Part shown: in pieces, positions 56,036-64,000 of the stretch | Numbering within the stretch: position 1 is the first letter of the stretch | Layout: the number at the start of each line of letters is the position of its first letter | Assembly (NCBI GenBank): GCA_038184435.1 | Contig: CP116227.1 | Span: 248,001 to 312,000 of the forward strand | Direction: 5' to 3' | DNA from: Nocardioides alkalitolerans | GTDB lineage: Bacteria > Actinomycetota > Actinomycetes > Propionibacteriales > Nocardioidaceae | Length of the DNA stretch: 64,000 bases | The notes under the pieces: generated by a model | Databases searched by the model: none | What the model was told of the DNA's origin: nothing | The model's input: the letters and a program-made list of their open reading frames with translations, nothing else | Translations under genes and position numbers: made by a program

Positions 56036-57661
56036 TTGAACGCCATCTCCACGCCCGAGACCGACACCCCGATGAGCGCGTCCGCCGCTCCTGCCCCGAC
56101 CTTCGTCGACGACCGCCTCGCCTGGTGGGCGCAGCAGACGCCGGACGCGCCGGCGATGACCTACCGCCAGCGCACCTGGACGTGGGCGCAGTGGGAGGAG
56201 CGGGTGCGGCGCCTCGCGGGTGCCCTCGCCGCGGCGGGCATCGGTCGCGGGGACGTGGTCTCGTTCCTCGACAAGAACCACCCCGCCTGCGTCGAGCTGT
56301 CGCTGGCGGCGGGCTCGCTGGGGGCGGCCAACGCCATCGTCAACTGGCGCAGCGCGGGCGACGAGGTCGACTACGCCGTCAACGACTCGGGCGCGCGGAT
56401 CCTCGTGGTCGGCGCCGAGCTGATGCCCACCATCGACGCCATCCGCGACCGGCTGACCACCGTGGAGCGCATCGTGGTGGTCACCCCCGACGGCACCACG
56501 GAGGACGGCGACCCCGACGAGTACGAGGCCTGGCTGGCCGCGAGCGAGCCCCGCGGCCGGACGGCGGACGTCGAGCCCGACGACACCTGCCTCGTCATGT
56601 ACTCCTCCGGCACCACGGGCCGGCCCAAGGGCGTCATGCTGACGCACCGCAACATGGTCAGCCACACGGTCAACGCGCACGACGGCTGGGAGTTCGAGCC
56701 GGGCGACGTCTCGCTCGTGGCGATGCCGCTGTTCCACGTGGGCGGCTCGTCGTACGTGCTCTTCGGCATCCACGACGGCATCCCGTCGATCATGACGCGC
56801 GAGCCCGACGGCGCCTCGCTGGCCGGCGCCATCCTCGGGGGCGCCAACAAGACGTTCCTCGTGCCCGCCGTGCTCGCCCTGGTGCTGCAGTCCGGCCCCG
56901 ACGCAGTCAAGCTGTTCGGCGCGCTGACGTCCTACACCTACGGTGCGGCCCCCATGCCGCCGCCGCTGCTGCGGGCGGCGATGGAGGCCTGGCCGGCGAC
57001 CGACTTCATCCAGGTCTACGGGCTGACCGAGGTGGCCGGCGTCGCGACCCACCTCATGCCCGACCACCACCGCGACACCGCGCACCCGGAGCGCCTCGTG
57101 TCGGCCGGCGTGGCGCTGCCGGAGATGGAGGTGCGGGTCGTCGACCCGACCGGCGCCGACGTCCCGACGGGGGAGAGCGGCGAGATCTGGCTGCGGGGTC
57201 CCCAGGTCATGAAGGGTTACCTCAACAAGCCCGAGGAGACCGCGAAGGTGCTCACCGCCGACGGCTGGTTCCGGACCGGCGACGTGGGCCGCTTCGACGA
57301 GGGCGGCTTCCTCTTCGTGCACGACCGCATCAAGGACATGATCATCTCGGGCGGCGAGAACATCTACAGCCCCGAGGTGGAGCGCGTGCTGGCCGAGCAC
57401 CCGGCGGTGCTCGAGTGCGCCGTCATCGGCGTGCCCGACGACCGCTGGGGCGAGACGGTGAAGGCGGTCGTGGCCCTCAAGCCCGACACGAGCGCGACCG
57501 AGGAGGAGATCATCGCGTTCTGCCGCGAGCGCCTCGCCGGCTTCAAGTGCCCGCGCTCGGTCGACGTGCTGCCCGCCCTCCCGCGCAACCCGACGGGCAA
57601 GATCCTCAAGCGGGACCTGCGCTCGCCGTACTGGGACGGGCGCGCCTCCACGATCGTGTGA
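56036..57661 (+). CDS. Acyl-CoA synthetase (AMP-forming, fatty-acid/long-chain CoA ligase family)
   Basis: 541 residues if started at TTG 56036 with GGGAGGG upstream; ATG 56072 is an equally possible start. ANL-superfamily motifs: CLVMYSSGTTGRPKGVML (P-loop), YTYGAAPMPP, TYPICAL hinge region GDVGRFDEGGF, and the C-terminal lysine in NPTGKILKR. It activates a carboxylic acid as acyl-AMP and then acyl-CoA. An exact CRP-type site upstream suggests cAMP-linked control of acid catabolism, as known for GlxR-type regulons. The hairpin at 57676 terminates it. Confidence 0.9.
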   Translation: MNAISTPETDTPMSASAAPAPTFVDDRLAWWAQQTPDAPAMTYRQRTWTWAQWEERVRRLAGALAAAGIGRGDVVSFLDKNHPACVELSLAAGSLGAANAIVNWRSAGDEVDYAVNDSGARILVVGAELMPTIDAIRDRLTTVERIVVVTPDGTTEDGDPDEYEAWLAASEPRGRTADVEPDDTCLVMYSSGTTGRPKGVMLTHRNMVSHTVNAHDGWEFEPGDVSLVAMPLFHVGGSSYVLFGIHDGIPSIMTREPDGASLAGAILGGANKTFLVPAVLALVLQSGPDAVKLFGALTSYTYGAAPMPPPLLRAAMEAWPATDFIQVYGLTEVAGVATHLMPDHHRDTAHPERLVSAGVALPEMEVRVVDPTGADVPTGESGEIWLRGPQVMKGYLNKPEETAKVLTADGWFRTGDVGRFDEGGFLFVHDRIKDMIISGGENIYSPEVERVLAEHPAVLECAVIGVPDDRWGETVKAVVALKPDTSATEEEIIAFCRERLAGFKCPRSVDVLPALPRNPTGKILKRDLRSPYWDGRASTIV

Positions 57662-57675
57662 CGCACGCGTGGTGG

Positions 57676-57701
57676 CGGGAGGGGGCCGGCGTCCCCTCCC
57701 G
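57676..57701 (+). terminator. Hairpin between the acyl-CoA synthetase and the Pls/PosA-like gene
   Basis: CGGGAGGGG (57676-57684) pairs with CCCCTCCCG (57693-57701), 8-nt loop, 14 nt after the stop. It argues against starting the next gene upstream of about 57705. Confidence 0.65.
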
Positions 57702-57710
57702 TTCACCTCG

Positions 57711-60700
57711 ATGCTCGATCATGCGCCGGTGACCGACCTGCTCGACCCGCTGCGCCGCGCCCACCTCGCCCCACCGGAGCGCACCCTCGTCGACGTCGTC
57801 CGCGCGACCGTCGCCCAGGCCGCCGACGAGCCGGCGGTCGACGCGAGCGACGGCGTCCTCACCTACGCCGAGCTCGAGGAGGCCGCGACCGGCCTCGCCG
57901 CCGAGCTCGCGGGGCACGGGGTCGGTCCCGGCAGCAAGGTCGGCGTGCGGGTCACGTCGGGCACGACGGACCTGTACGTCGCGATCCTGGGCGTCCTGCT
58001 GGCCGGTGCGGCCTACGTGCCCGTCGACGCCGACGACCCCGAGGAGCGGGCGACCCTCGTCTTCGGCGAGGCCGACGTCGCCGCGGTGGTGGGGGACGAC
58101 CTGGTCGTCGACGTCCGCCGGCCGGGGGCGCCCCGCGCGCTGGAGGAGCCGACGCCCGACGACGACGCCTGGGTGATCTTCACGTCGGGGTCGACCGGCA
58201 AGCCGAAGGGCGTCGCGGTCACCCACCGCAACGCGGCGGCCTTCGTGGACGCCGAGTCCCGGATGTTCCTGCAGGCGGAGCCCCTGGGTGTCGGCGACCG
58301 CGTCATGGCCGGGCTGTCGGTGGCCTTCGACGCGAGCTGCGAGGAGATCTGGCTGGCGTGGCGGTACGGCGCGTGCCTGGTCCCCGCGCCGCGGGCCCTC
58401 GTGCGCTCGGGGATCGACGTCGGGCCGTGGCTCGTCGCCAACCGGGTCACCGTCGTGTCGACGGTCCCGACGCTCGTCGCGCTCTGGCCCGCCGAGGCGC
58501 TGGAGCGCGTGCGGCTGCTCATCATGGGCGGGGAGGCCTGCCCGCCCGAGCTGGCCGCGCGCCTGGCCCGACCGGGCCGCGAGGTGTGGAACACGTACGG
58601 GCCGACCGAGGCGACGGTGGTGGCCTGCGGCTGCGAGCTGACGGGGGAGCCGCCGGTGCGCATCGGCCTGCCGCTCGACGGCTGGGACCTGGCGGTGGTC
58701 GACCCGGCCACCGGGGTGCCGGTCGCCGAGGGCGAGCCGGGCGAGCTGATCATCGGCGGGGTCGGTCTCGCCCGCTACCTCGACCCGGAGAAGGACGCCG
58801 AGAAGTACGCCCCGATGCCCACCCTGGGCTGGGAGCGGGCCTACCGCTCGGGCGACATCGTGGTCAACGACCGCGCGGGCCTGCTCTTCGCCGGCCGCGC
58901 CGACGACCAGGTCAAGCTGGGCGGGCGCCGGATCGAGCTGGGCGAGGTCGACTCCGCCCTCCTCGCCCTGCCCGGGGTGCAGGGCGCCGCGGCGGCCGTG
59001 CGTCGGACGGCGGCGGGCAACCAGCTGCTGGTGGGGTACGTCGCGGTGGACCCCGACTTCGACCCCGCCGCCGCCCTCGACCGGTTGCGCTCCTCGCTCC
59101 CGGCGGCGCTGGTGCCGCGCCTGGCGGTCGTGGACACGATGCCGACCCGCACCTCGGGCAAGGTCGACCGCGACGCCCTGCCGTGGCCGCTGCCGGGCGC
59201 CGGTGACGCCGGCGGTGCGAGCGCCGGCGACCTCAGCGACACCGAGTCCTGGATCGCGGAGCTGTGGCTGGAGGTGCTCGGCGCCGACGTCTCCGGCCGC
59301 GACGCGGACTTTTTCGACCTCGGCGGCGGGAGCCTCACCGCGGCGCAGATGGTCTCGCGGCTCCGGACCCGGTTCCCCGAGGTCGCCGTGGGCGACATCT
59401 ACGAGCGGCCCAGCGTGGGCGCGCTCGCGGCGTACCTCGACGGCCTCGCCGCGCCGCAGCCCGCCGAGCGGGACCGCCCGGTGCGGCCCATCCCTGTGAA
59501 GAGCCAGGCCGGGCAGGTCGTCGGCACCCTCGGGGTGCGGGCCGTGGGCGGTCTGCGGTGGGTCGCGTGGACCCTGATCGCCACGACCGCGGCCGGTGCG
59601 GTGGCGGGCCTGGACTGGCTGCCGTCGGCCCCGTGGTGGGTGCTCGTGCTCCTGTGGCTCGGGCTGCTCACCCCGCCGGGCCGGATCCTGCTGGCCGCCG
59701 CCCAGGCCCGTCTGCTCCTCGCGGGCATCGAGCCGGGGGAGCACCCGCGGGGCGGCAAGGTGCACCTGCGGCTCTGGCTCGCCGACCGCCTGGCGGACGA
59801 GATCGGCGCGACCGCCCTGGCGGGTGCGCCGCTGATGACGTGGTACGCCCGCCTCCTCGGCGCCCGCATCGGCCGCGACGTCGACCTCCACTCCCTGCCG
59901 GGCGTGACGGGCATGCTGACGCTCGGCAAGGGCTGCTCCGTCGAGCCCGAGGTCGACCTCTCCGGCTACTGGATCGACGGCGACGTCGTGCGGCTCGGCC
60001 CGGTCGAGGTGGGGGCGCGGGCCCGGATCGGTGCCCGCAGCACGCTGTGCCCGGGGTCGCAGGTGGGCGCGGGCGCGGAGGTCGCGCCCGGCTCCGCGGT
60101 CTTCGGCACCGTCCCGGCCGGCGAGTTCTGGGCGGGGTCGCCGGCGCGGCGCCGCCGCAAGGACGCCCGCGGCCCGTGGCAGGACCGGCCGCAGCGCAGC
60201 CGGGCGTGGGTCGCGGCGTACGCCCTCGCCGCCGTCGTCGTCGGCCTCCTGCCGGCGGCCGCGATCGGCGTCGGCCTCCTCGTGGCGCTGCCGGGGCTCG
60301 GCGACGTCGACGGGTACGGCGCGCTCCTGGCCCACCTGCTCGTGCGGACCCCGCCGGCGGTCGTGCTGGCGCTCCTCGTGCTCGCGCTGCTCGTCTGGCT
60401 GGTCGTGCGGCTGTGCGGGCTCGGGGTGCGCGCCGGGGTGCACCCGGTGCGGAGCGGGCCGGCGCTCGCCGTGTGGACGACGATGCGCGTGCTCGACGAG
60501 GCGCGCACCTGGCTCTACGGGCTCTACGCGTCGTCCCTCACCCCCTCCTGGCTGCGCGCGCTGGGCGCCCGGATCGGCACCGGGGTCGAGGCCTCGACGG
60601 TGCTGATGATCCCGTCGCTGACGCAGGTCAACGACCACTCGTTCCTGGCCGACGACACCCTCATCGGCGGCTACGAGCTCGGCGGTGGGTGGTTGCGGGC

Positions 60701-61616
60701 CGAGCGCGTCAAGATCGGCAAGCGCGCCTTCGTCGGCAACTCCGGCATGGCCGCCCCGGGCCGCAAGGTCCCGAAGGCCTCCCTGGTCGCCGTGCTGTCC
60801 GCGGCCCCGCAGCGCAAGACGGCCCGCTCGGGGGAGTCGTGGCTCGGCAGCCCGCCCGCCCCGTTGCGCCGCACGTCGGAGGAGGGCGACAGCACCCGCA
60901 CCTACGCCCCGCCCCGCCGCCTGCTCGTCTTCCGGGGGCTCGTCGAGCTCTGCCGGGTCGTGCCGGTCGTGCTGAGCACGATGCTGGCGGTGACCGTGGT
61001 CGTCGCCCTGGCCGCGCTGCTCGACACCGGCGCGCCCGCGCTCGGTGCGGTCCTCGCCGTCGTGCTCGCCGGCCCCCTCCTGGCCGTCGCGGGTCTCCTC
61101 GCCGCAGGCATCGCGACCGCCGCCAAGTGGCTGCTCGTGGGACGCATGGGCCCGGGCCAGCACCCGCTGTGGAGCTCGTTCGTGTGGCGCAACGAGCTCG
61201 CCGACTCGTTCGTCGAGACGCTCGCCGTGCCGTGGTTCGCCCGCACCGTCACGGGCACGCCGCTGCTCAACCTCTGGTTCCGCTCGATGGGCGCCCGGAT
61301 CGGGCGCGGGGTGTGGGTGGACACCCACTGGCTGCCGGAGGCCGACCTGGTGCACCTCGACGACGGCGCCACGGTCAACGCGGGCACGGTGGTGCAGACC
61401 CACCTCTTCCACGACCGCGTGCTGCAGCTCGACCAGGTGCGCCTGCGCCGGGGGGCGACCCTCGGCCCCAACAGCGTCATCCTCCCGGCGGCCGAGCTCG
61501 GACGGCACGCTACGGTGGGCCCGGTGTCCCTGGTCATGCGCGGTGAGTCCGTCCCCGACAAGACAGCCTGGATCGGCAACCCCATCGGCCCGTGGGCCCC
61601 GGTGAGCGGCTCGTGA
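57711..61616 (+). CDS. Pls/PosA family NRPS-like membrane enzyme
   Basis: About 1301 residues from ATG 57711; GTG 57729 is an alternative and no clear ribosome binding site is seen. Domain order: adenylation (about 1-500; IFTSGSTGKPKGVAVTHRN, NTYGPTEATV, YRSGDIVVND, TSGKVDRDALP), a carrier domain with phosphopantetheine Ser in DFFDLGGGSLTAAQ (about 515-595), then six or so membrane helices interleaved with three left-handed beta-helix acyltransferase-like modules (each with GARIG repeats). This A-T-membrane-C1-C2-C3 layout is that of epsilon-poly-L-lysine synthetase and relatives. It may make a homopoly(amino acid) or acylate a surface compound; the monomer cannot be told by eye. Confidence 0.88.
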   Translation: MLDHAPVTDLLDPLRRAHLAPPERTLVDVVRATVAQAADEPAVDASDGVLTYAELEEAATGLAAELAGHGVGPGSKVGVRVTSGTTDLYVAILGVLLAGAAYVPVDADDPEERATLVFGEADVAAVVGDDLVVDVRRPGAPRALEEPTPDDDAWVIFTSGSTGKPKGVAVTHRNAAAFVDAESRMFLQAEPLGVGDRVMAGLSVAFDASCEEIWLAWRYGACLVPAPRALVRSGIDVGPWLVANRVTVVSTVPTLVALWPAEALERVRLLIMGGEACPPELAARLARPGREVWNTYGPTEATVVACGCELTGEPPVRIGLPLDGWDLAVVDPATGVPVAEGEPGELIIGGVGLARYLDPEKDAEKYAPMPTLGWERAYRSGDIVVNDRAGLLFAGRADDQVKLGGRRIELGEVDSALLALPGVQGAAAAVRRTAAGNQLLVGYVAVDPDFDPAAALDRLRSSLPAALVPRLAVVDTMPTRTSGKVDRDALPWPLPGAGDAGGASAGDLSDTESWIAELWLEVLGADVSGRDADFFDLGGGSLTAAQMVSRLRTRFPEVAVGDIYERPSVGALAAYLDGLAAPQPAERDRPVRPIPVKSQAGQVVGTLGVRAVGGLRWVAWTLIATTAAGAVAGLDWLPSAPWWVLVLLWLGLLTPPGRILLAAAQARLLLAGIEPGEHPRGGKVHLRLWLADRLADEIGATALAGAPLMTWYARLLGARIGRDVDLHSLPGVTGMLTLGKGCSVEPEVDLSGYWIDGDVVRLGPVEVGARARIGARSTLCPGSQVGAGAEVAPGSAVFGTVPAGEFWAGSPARRRRKDARGPWQDRPQRSRAWVAAYALAAVVVGLLPAAAIGVGLLVALPGLGDVDGYGALLAHLLVRTPPAVVLALLVLALLVWLVVRLCGLGVRAGVHPVRSGPALAVWTTMRVLDEARTWLYGLYASSLTPSWLRALGARIGTGVEASTVLMIPSLTQVNDHSFLADDTLIGGYELGGGWLRAERVKIGKRAFVGNSGMAAPGRKVPKASLVAVLSAAPQRKTARSGESWLGSPPAPLRRTSEEGDSTRTYAPPRRLLVFRGLVELCRVVPVVLSTMLAVTVVVALAALLDTGAPALGAVLAVVLAGPLLAVAGLLAAGIATAAKWLLVGRMGPGQHPLWSSFVWRNELADSFVETLAVPWFARTVTGTPLLNLWFRSMGARIGRGVWVDTHWLPEADLVHLDDGATVNAGTVVQTHLFHDRVLQLDQVRLRRGATLGPNSVILPAAELGRHATVGPVSLVMRGESVPDKTAWIGNPIGPWAPVSGS

Positions 61617-62932
61617 GCCAGCTCCCCACCGCCGACGACTACCTCCCGGGCCACGGCGACCGGTCGTGGTCGGCGCGCTCCTACGAGCTCGACCTCTCCT
61701 ACAAGGTGGTGGGCAACCGCCTGGCGGGGGAGGCCCGCATCGACGTGGAGGTGCTCGAGCGCACCGACCGCCTCGTGCTCGACCTCGCCCACCTCGACGT
61801 CGCGAAGGTGACGGTGGGCGGCAAGGCCCCCGCCAAGTTCGAGAAGCGGCGTCACCGCCTCGTCGTGCGGCTGCGCGAGAAGGCAGCGGTCGGCGCGCGC
61901 CTGGCGCTCGTGGTCAAGTACGGCGGGCACCCGCGTCCCGTCGTCGAGAAGCACCACGGCGACGCCGGCTGGGAGGAGCTCTCCGACGGCGTGATCGTCG
62001 CGGGGCAGCCGCACGGTGCGCCCACGTGGTTCCCCTGCAACGACCGGCCCGACGACAAGGCGACCTACCGCATCACGGTCACCACCGACGTCGGCTACAC
62101 CGTCGTCTCCAACGGCCTGCTCGACGAGCGCCGCCGGCGCGGGTCCAGCGAGTCGTGGACCTACGTCATGGACGTGCCCATGGCGACGTACCTCGCCACC
62201 GTGCAGATCGGGCGCTACGACATCGTCGAGCACGCGGGCCCCGTGCCCCTCTTCTCCGCGGTGCCACAGGGCACGGGCCGCCACCGCACCGACGCGTACG
62301 ACGCGGGCTTCGGCCGCCAGGCCGACATGCTGCGCGCGTTCGAGGGCTGGTTCGGGCCGTACCCGTTCGGCTCCTACGCCGCCGTCGTGACGGGCGACGA
62401 CCTGGAGATCCCGCTCGAGAGCCAGAGCCTGTCGACCTTCGGCAAGAACTTCGTCTCCGAGGAGTGGGAGCAGGTGCGGCTCGTGGCCCACGAGCTGGCC
62501 CACCAGTGGTTCGGCAACGTCGTCACGCTGCGCCACTGGCGCGACATCTGGCTCCACGAGGGCTTCGCCTGCTACAGCGAGTGGCTGTGGTCGGAGGAGT
62601 CGGGCCGCGAGTCCGCCCGGTGGTGGGCCGAGCACCACCACGCGAGGCTCGCGGAGGCCGACCAGGACCTGGCGCTCATCGACCCGGGTCCGGAGCTCAT
62701 GTTCGACGACCGGGTCTACAAGCGCGGGGCCCTCACGCTGCACGCGCTGCGCACCGAGGTGGGTGACGAGGCGTTCTTCGACCTGCTGCGGGGCTGGACC
62801 TCCGCGCACGCCGGCGGCTCCGTCACGACCGAGGACTTCCTCGCCTTCGCCGGGGAGCGCACGGGCGCCGACGTGGCGGGATTGCTGCGCCCGTGGCTGG
62901 CGCAGAAGAAGCTGCCCGCCCTGCCGGGCTGA
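61613..62932 (+). CDS. M1 family metallopeptidase, non-GAMEN type
   Basis: 439 residues from GTG 61613, in a GTGA overlap with the preceding stop. The zinc site HELAHQWFGN with the third ligand in HEGFACYSEW is intact. Where aminopeptidases have GAMEN, this protein has EIPLESQSLS, as in the shorter bacterial M1 subfamily. No signal peptide; half the length of pepN because the large C-terminal domain is absent. Tight coupling to the Pls/PosA-like gene suggests a shared pathway, perhaps turnover or trimming of the product (inference). Confidence 0.88.
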   Translation: MSQLPTADDYLPGHGDRSWSARSYELDLSYKVVGNRLAGEARIDVEVLERTDRLVLDLAHLDVAKVTVGGKAPAKFEKRRHRLVVRLREKAAVGARLALVVKYGGHPRPVVEKHHGDAGWEELSDGVIVAGQPHGAPTWFPCNDRPDDKATYRITVTTDVGYTVVSNGLLDERRRRGSSESWTYVMDVPMATYLATVQIGRYDIVEHAGPVPLFSAVPQGTGRHRTDAYDAGFGRQADMLRAFEGWFGPYPFGSYAAVVTGDDLEIPLESQSLSTFGKNFVSEEWEQVRLVAHELAHQWFGNVVTLRHWRDIWLHEGFACYSEWLWSEESGRESARWWAEHHHARLAEADQDLALIDPGPELMFDDRVYKRGALTLHALRTEVGDEAFFDLLRGWTSAHAGGSVTTEDFLAFAGERTGADVAGLLRPWLAQKKLPALPG

Positions 62933-63747
62933 TGGAGGGGCAGGAGCCGTCGCACGGTCGCCGTCGGTGGTGGCGGCCGTGGCCGCACGCCGACCGGGAG
63001 GTCCGCAGCTGCGGGTGGCGCGGGCACGTGACGTACGCCCCCGACGAGCCCGCGCTCGCCCGGCGGCTCGAGGTCGCGACCGTGGCGGGCCCGGCCTGGC
63101 GCTGCCTGCGCTGCGGTGCCTTCGTCTCCGGCGAGCCGCGCGGCCGCGGACCCGCCGAGCGGGCGCCGGTCGTGCTGCGCGGGCGCCTGCTGCGCGACGC
63201 CTGGATCCTGCGGCTCCTCGCCGTCGACCGCTTCGTGCGGGGCGCGTTGCTGCTGCTGCTCGCGGGCGTGCTCGTCTACTTCGACGAGCGGCGGGACGTC
63301 TTCCGCAGCTACGTCGAGCGGGACCTGCCGAGCTTCAAGCCGCTGGTCGACGAGCTCGGCATCGACCCGAAGCAGGGGGTCGCACGCATCGTGCTGGAGC
63401 TCTTCGAGGTCTCCCACCAGCGGCTGGTGTGGATCACCGTCGGCATCGCCGCCTACGGGCTCCTGCTGCTGCTCGAGGGCGTCGGGCTGTGGGGGATGCG
63501 CCGCTGGGGCGAGTACGTCGCCGCGGCCGCCACCGCCGTCTTCCTTCCCCTCGAGGTCGCCGGCCTCCTCGACCACCTCAGCCTGCTGCTGCTCGCCACG
63601 TTCCTCGTCAACCTCTTCCTCGTGGCCTACCTCGTGTGGACCAAGCGGCTCTTCGGCGTGCGCGGCGGACGCGCCGCCTGGGACGCCGAGCGGCGCCAGA
63701 CCTCGCTGCTCGAGGTCGAGATGGCCGCGGGTCCGGCCGGGGGCTGA
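62932..63747 (+). CDS. DUF2127-like membrane protein with N-terminal zinc-ribbon-like segment
   Basis: 271 residues; ATG 62932 overlaps the previous stop by one base (TGATG). The N-terminus has CGWRGH and CLRCGAF cysteines that may bind metal. Four hydrophobic helices follow (about 98-115, 165-185, 195-212, 215-235), with FDERRDVFRSYVERDLP between the first two. The pattern fits DUF2127 but I cannot confirm it. Third gene of a translationally coupled set with the Pls/PosA-like enzyme and the M1 peptidase. Confidence 0.7.
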   Translation: MEGQEPSHGRRRWWRPWPHADREVRSCGWRGHVTYAPDEPALARRLEVATVAGPAWRCLRCGAFVSGEPRGRGPAERAPVVLRGRLLRDAWILRLLAVDRFVRGALLLLLAGVLVYFDERRDVFRSYVERDLPSFKPLVDELGIDPKQGVARIVLELFEVSHQRLVWITVGIAAYGLLLLLEGVGLWGMRRWGEYVAAAATAVFLPLEVAGLLDHLSLLLLATFLVNLFLVAYLVWTKRLFGVRGGRAAWDAERRQTSLLEVEMAAGPAGG

Positions 63748-63814
63748 GTCCGCGACGTACCGGCCCCGGGTGGTGCATCGCGCCGCAGAAACGCCGATCA
63801 GCCCCTCGGCGCAC

Positions 63815-63820
63815 TACCGT
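63815..63820 (+). promoter_or_regulatory. -10 element TACCGT of the helicase gene (leaderless)
   Basis: TACCGT, 6 nt, then GTG 63827. Confidence 0.5.
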
Positions 63821-63826
63821 TGGGGG

Positions 63827-64000
63827 GTGAGCGACGCAGCAGACCCCGCAACGACCCCCGCAACGAACCCCGTGACCTTCGCCGACCTGGGCCTGGGCGA
63901 CACCGTCCTGAAGGCCCTCAAGGGCGTCGGCTACGAGAGCCCGTCCGCCATCCAGGCGCAGACGATCCCGCAGCTGCTGGAGGGTCGCGACGTCGTCGGC
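63827..64000 (+). CDS. DEAD-box RNA helicase, N-terminal part
   Basis: 58 codons to the window edge. After a Thr/Pro/Ala-rich lead, TFADLGLGDTVLKALKGVGY followed by ESPSAIQAQTIPQLLEGRDVVG is a textbook Q motif leading towards motif I of a DEAD-box protein. Probably of the RhlE/CsdA/DeaD group involved in ribosome assembly or RNA turnover. GTG 63827 is fixed by the TACCGT 6 nt upstream. The 79-bp gap before it shows nothing else clear. Confidence 0.85.
   Translation, partial: MSDAADPATTPATNPVTFADLGLGDTVLKALKGVGYESPSAIQAQTIPQLLEGRDVVG

Noticed and set aside
57669..57710. Upstream GTG start for the Pls/PosA-like gene
   Set aside because: It would place the start before a terminator-like hairpin and add a Gly/Arg/Pro stretch with no conservation signal.

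Overview
The window is very GC-rich and densely coding, with many GTG starts. Its gene content points to a high-GC Actinomycetota, most likely a Nocardioides-like member of the Nocardioidaceae. The indicators are a mycothiol-type (Rv2466c-like) nitroreductase, group II truncated haemoglobin, WXG100 proteins, folC next to a DUF4233 gene, paired clpP1/clpP2, and MoxR/DUF58/transglutaminase genes. The family-level placement is an inference. No insertion sequence, prophage, CRISPR array or rRNA is visible.

Layout. Positions 1-5.7 kb hold a truncated leftward gene, then prsW and two dynamin-type GTPases, and an SSB paralog. Positions 5.8-18.6 kb are mostly housekeeping: ettA, a marR/thioesterase divergent pair, truncated haemoglobin, mscS, pepN, a DsbA-fold oxidoreductase, a GPP34 protein, a Tat-exported amidase and metG. 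Positions 18.6-21.4 kb hold a small monooxygenase and two tandem paralogs of an unrecognised six-cysteine membrane protein. Positions 21.5-26.8 kb hold an esterase-rpiB-nei-phosphatase run, tRNA-Gly, tRNA-Pro and trigger factor. Positions 26.8-43.7 kb are the most distinctive part. A receptor Ser/Thr kinase converges on a leftward block of FHA protein, WXG100, a modular muralytic protein, WXG100, an FHA-EssC ATPase, a fibronectin III protein, MoxR, DUF58 and a transglutaminase-fold membrane protein. This looks like the bifidobacterial kinase/Fn3/AAA/DUF58/transglutaminase ('PFNA') cluster merged with a minimal type VII secretion module. Positions 43.7-48 kb hold a lipase-like hydrolase and clpP1-clpP2-clpX. 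Positions 48-55.8 kb hold valS, a WrbA-like flavoprotein, folC-DUF4233, a MocR regulator divergent from a PNPOx-like protein, and ndk. Positions 55.8-64 kb hold an acyl-CoA synthetase, a giant Pls/PosA-type NRPS-like membrane enzyme, a second M1 peptidase, a membrane protein and the start of a DEAD-box helicase.

Regulation visible in the DNA. At least eleven genes have a TANNNT -10 hexamer exactly 6-7 nt before the start codon, which predicts leaderless mRNAs and fixes several start sites. Two GTTCGC-N5-GCG boxes (the ClgR consensus) lie 20 bp apart upstream of clpP1. An exact TGTGA-N6-TCACA (CRP-type) site precedes the acyl-CoA synthetase, and a near-perfect 22-bp operator-like palindrome precedes the 43.77-kb hydrolase. 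Intergenic regions carry many long hairpins. Three of them, all between convergent genes, share the same 10-bp arms (ACGTCATGCG / CGCATGACGT) exactly 24 nt apart while their interiors differ but still pair. I consider this dispersed hairpin family and the PFNA/type VII hybrid locus the two best candidates for undescribed biology here.
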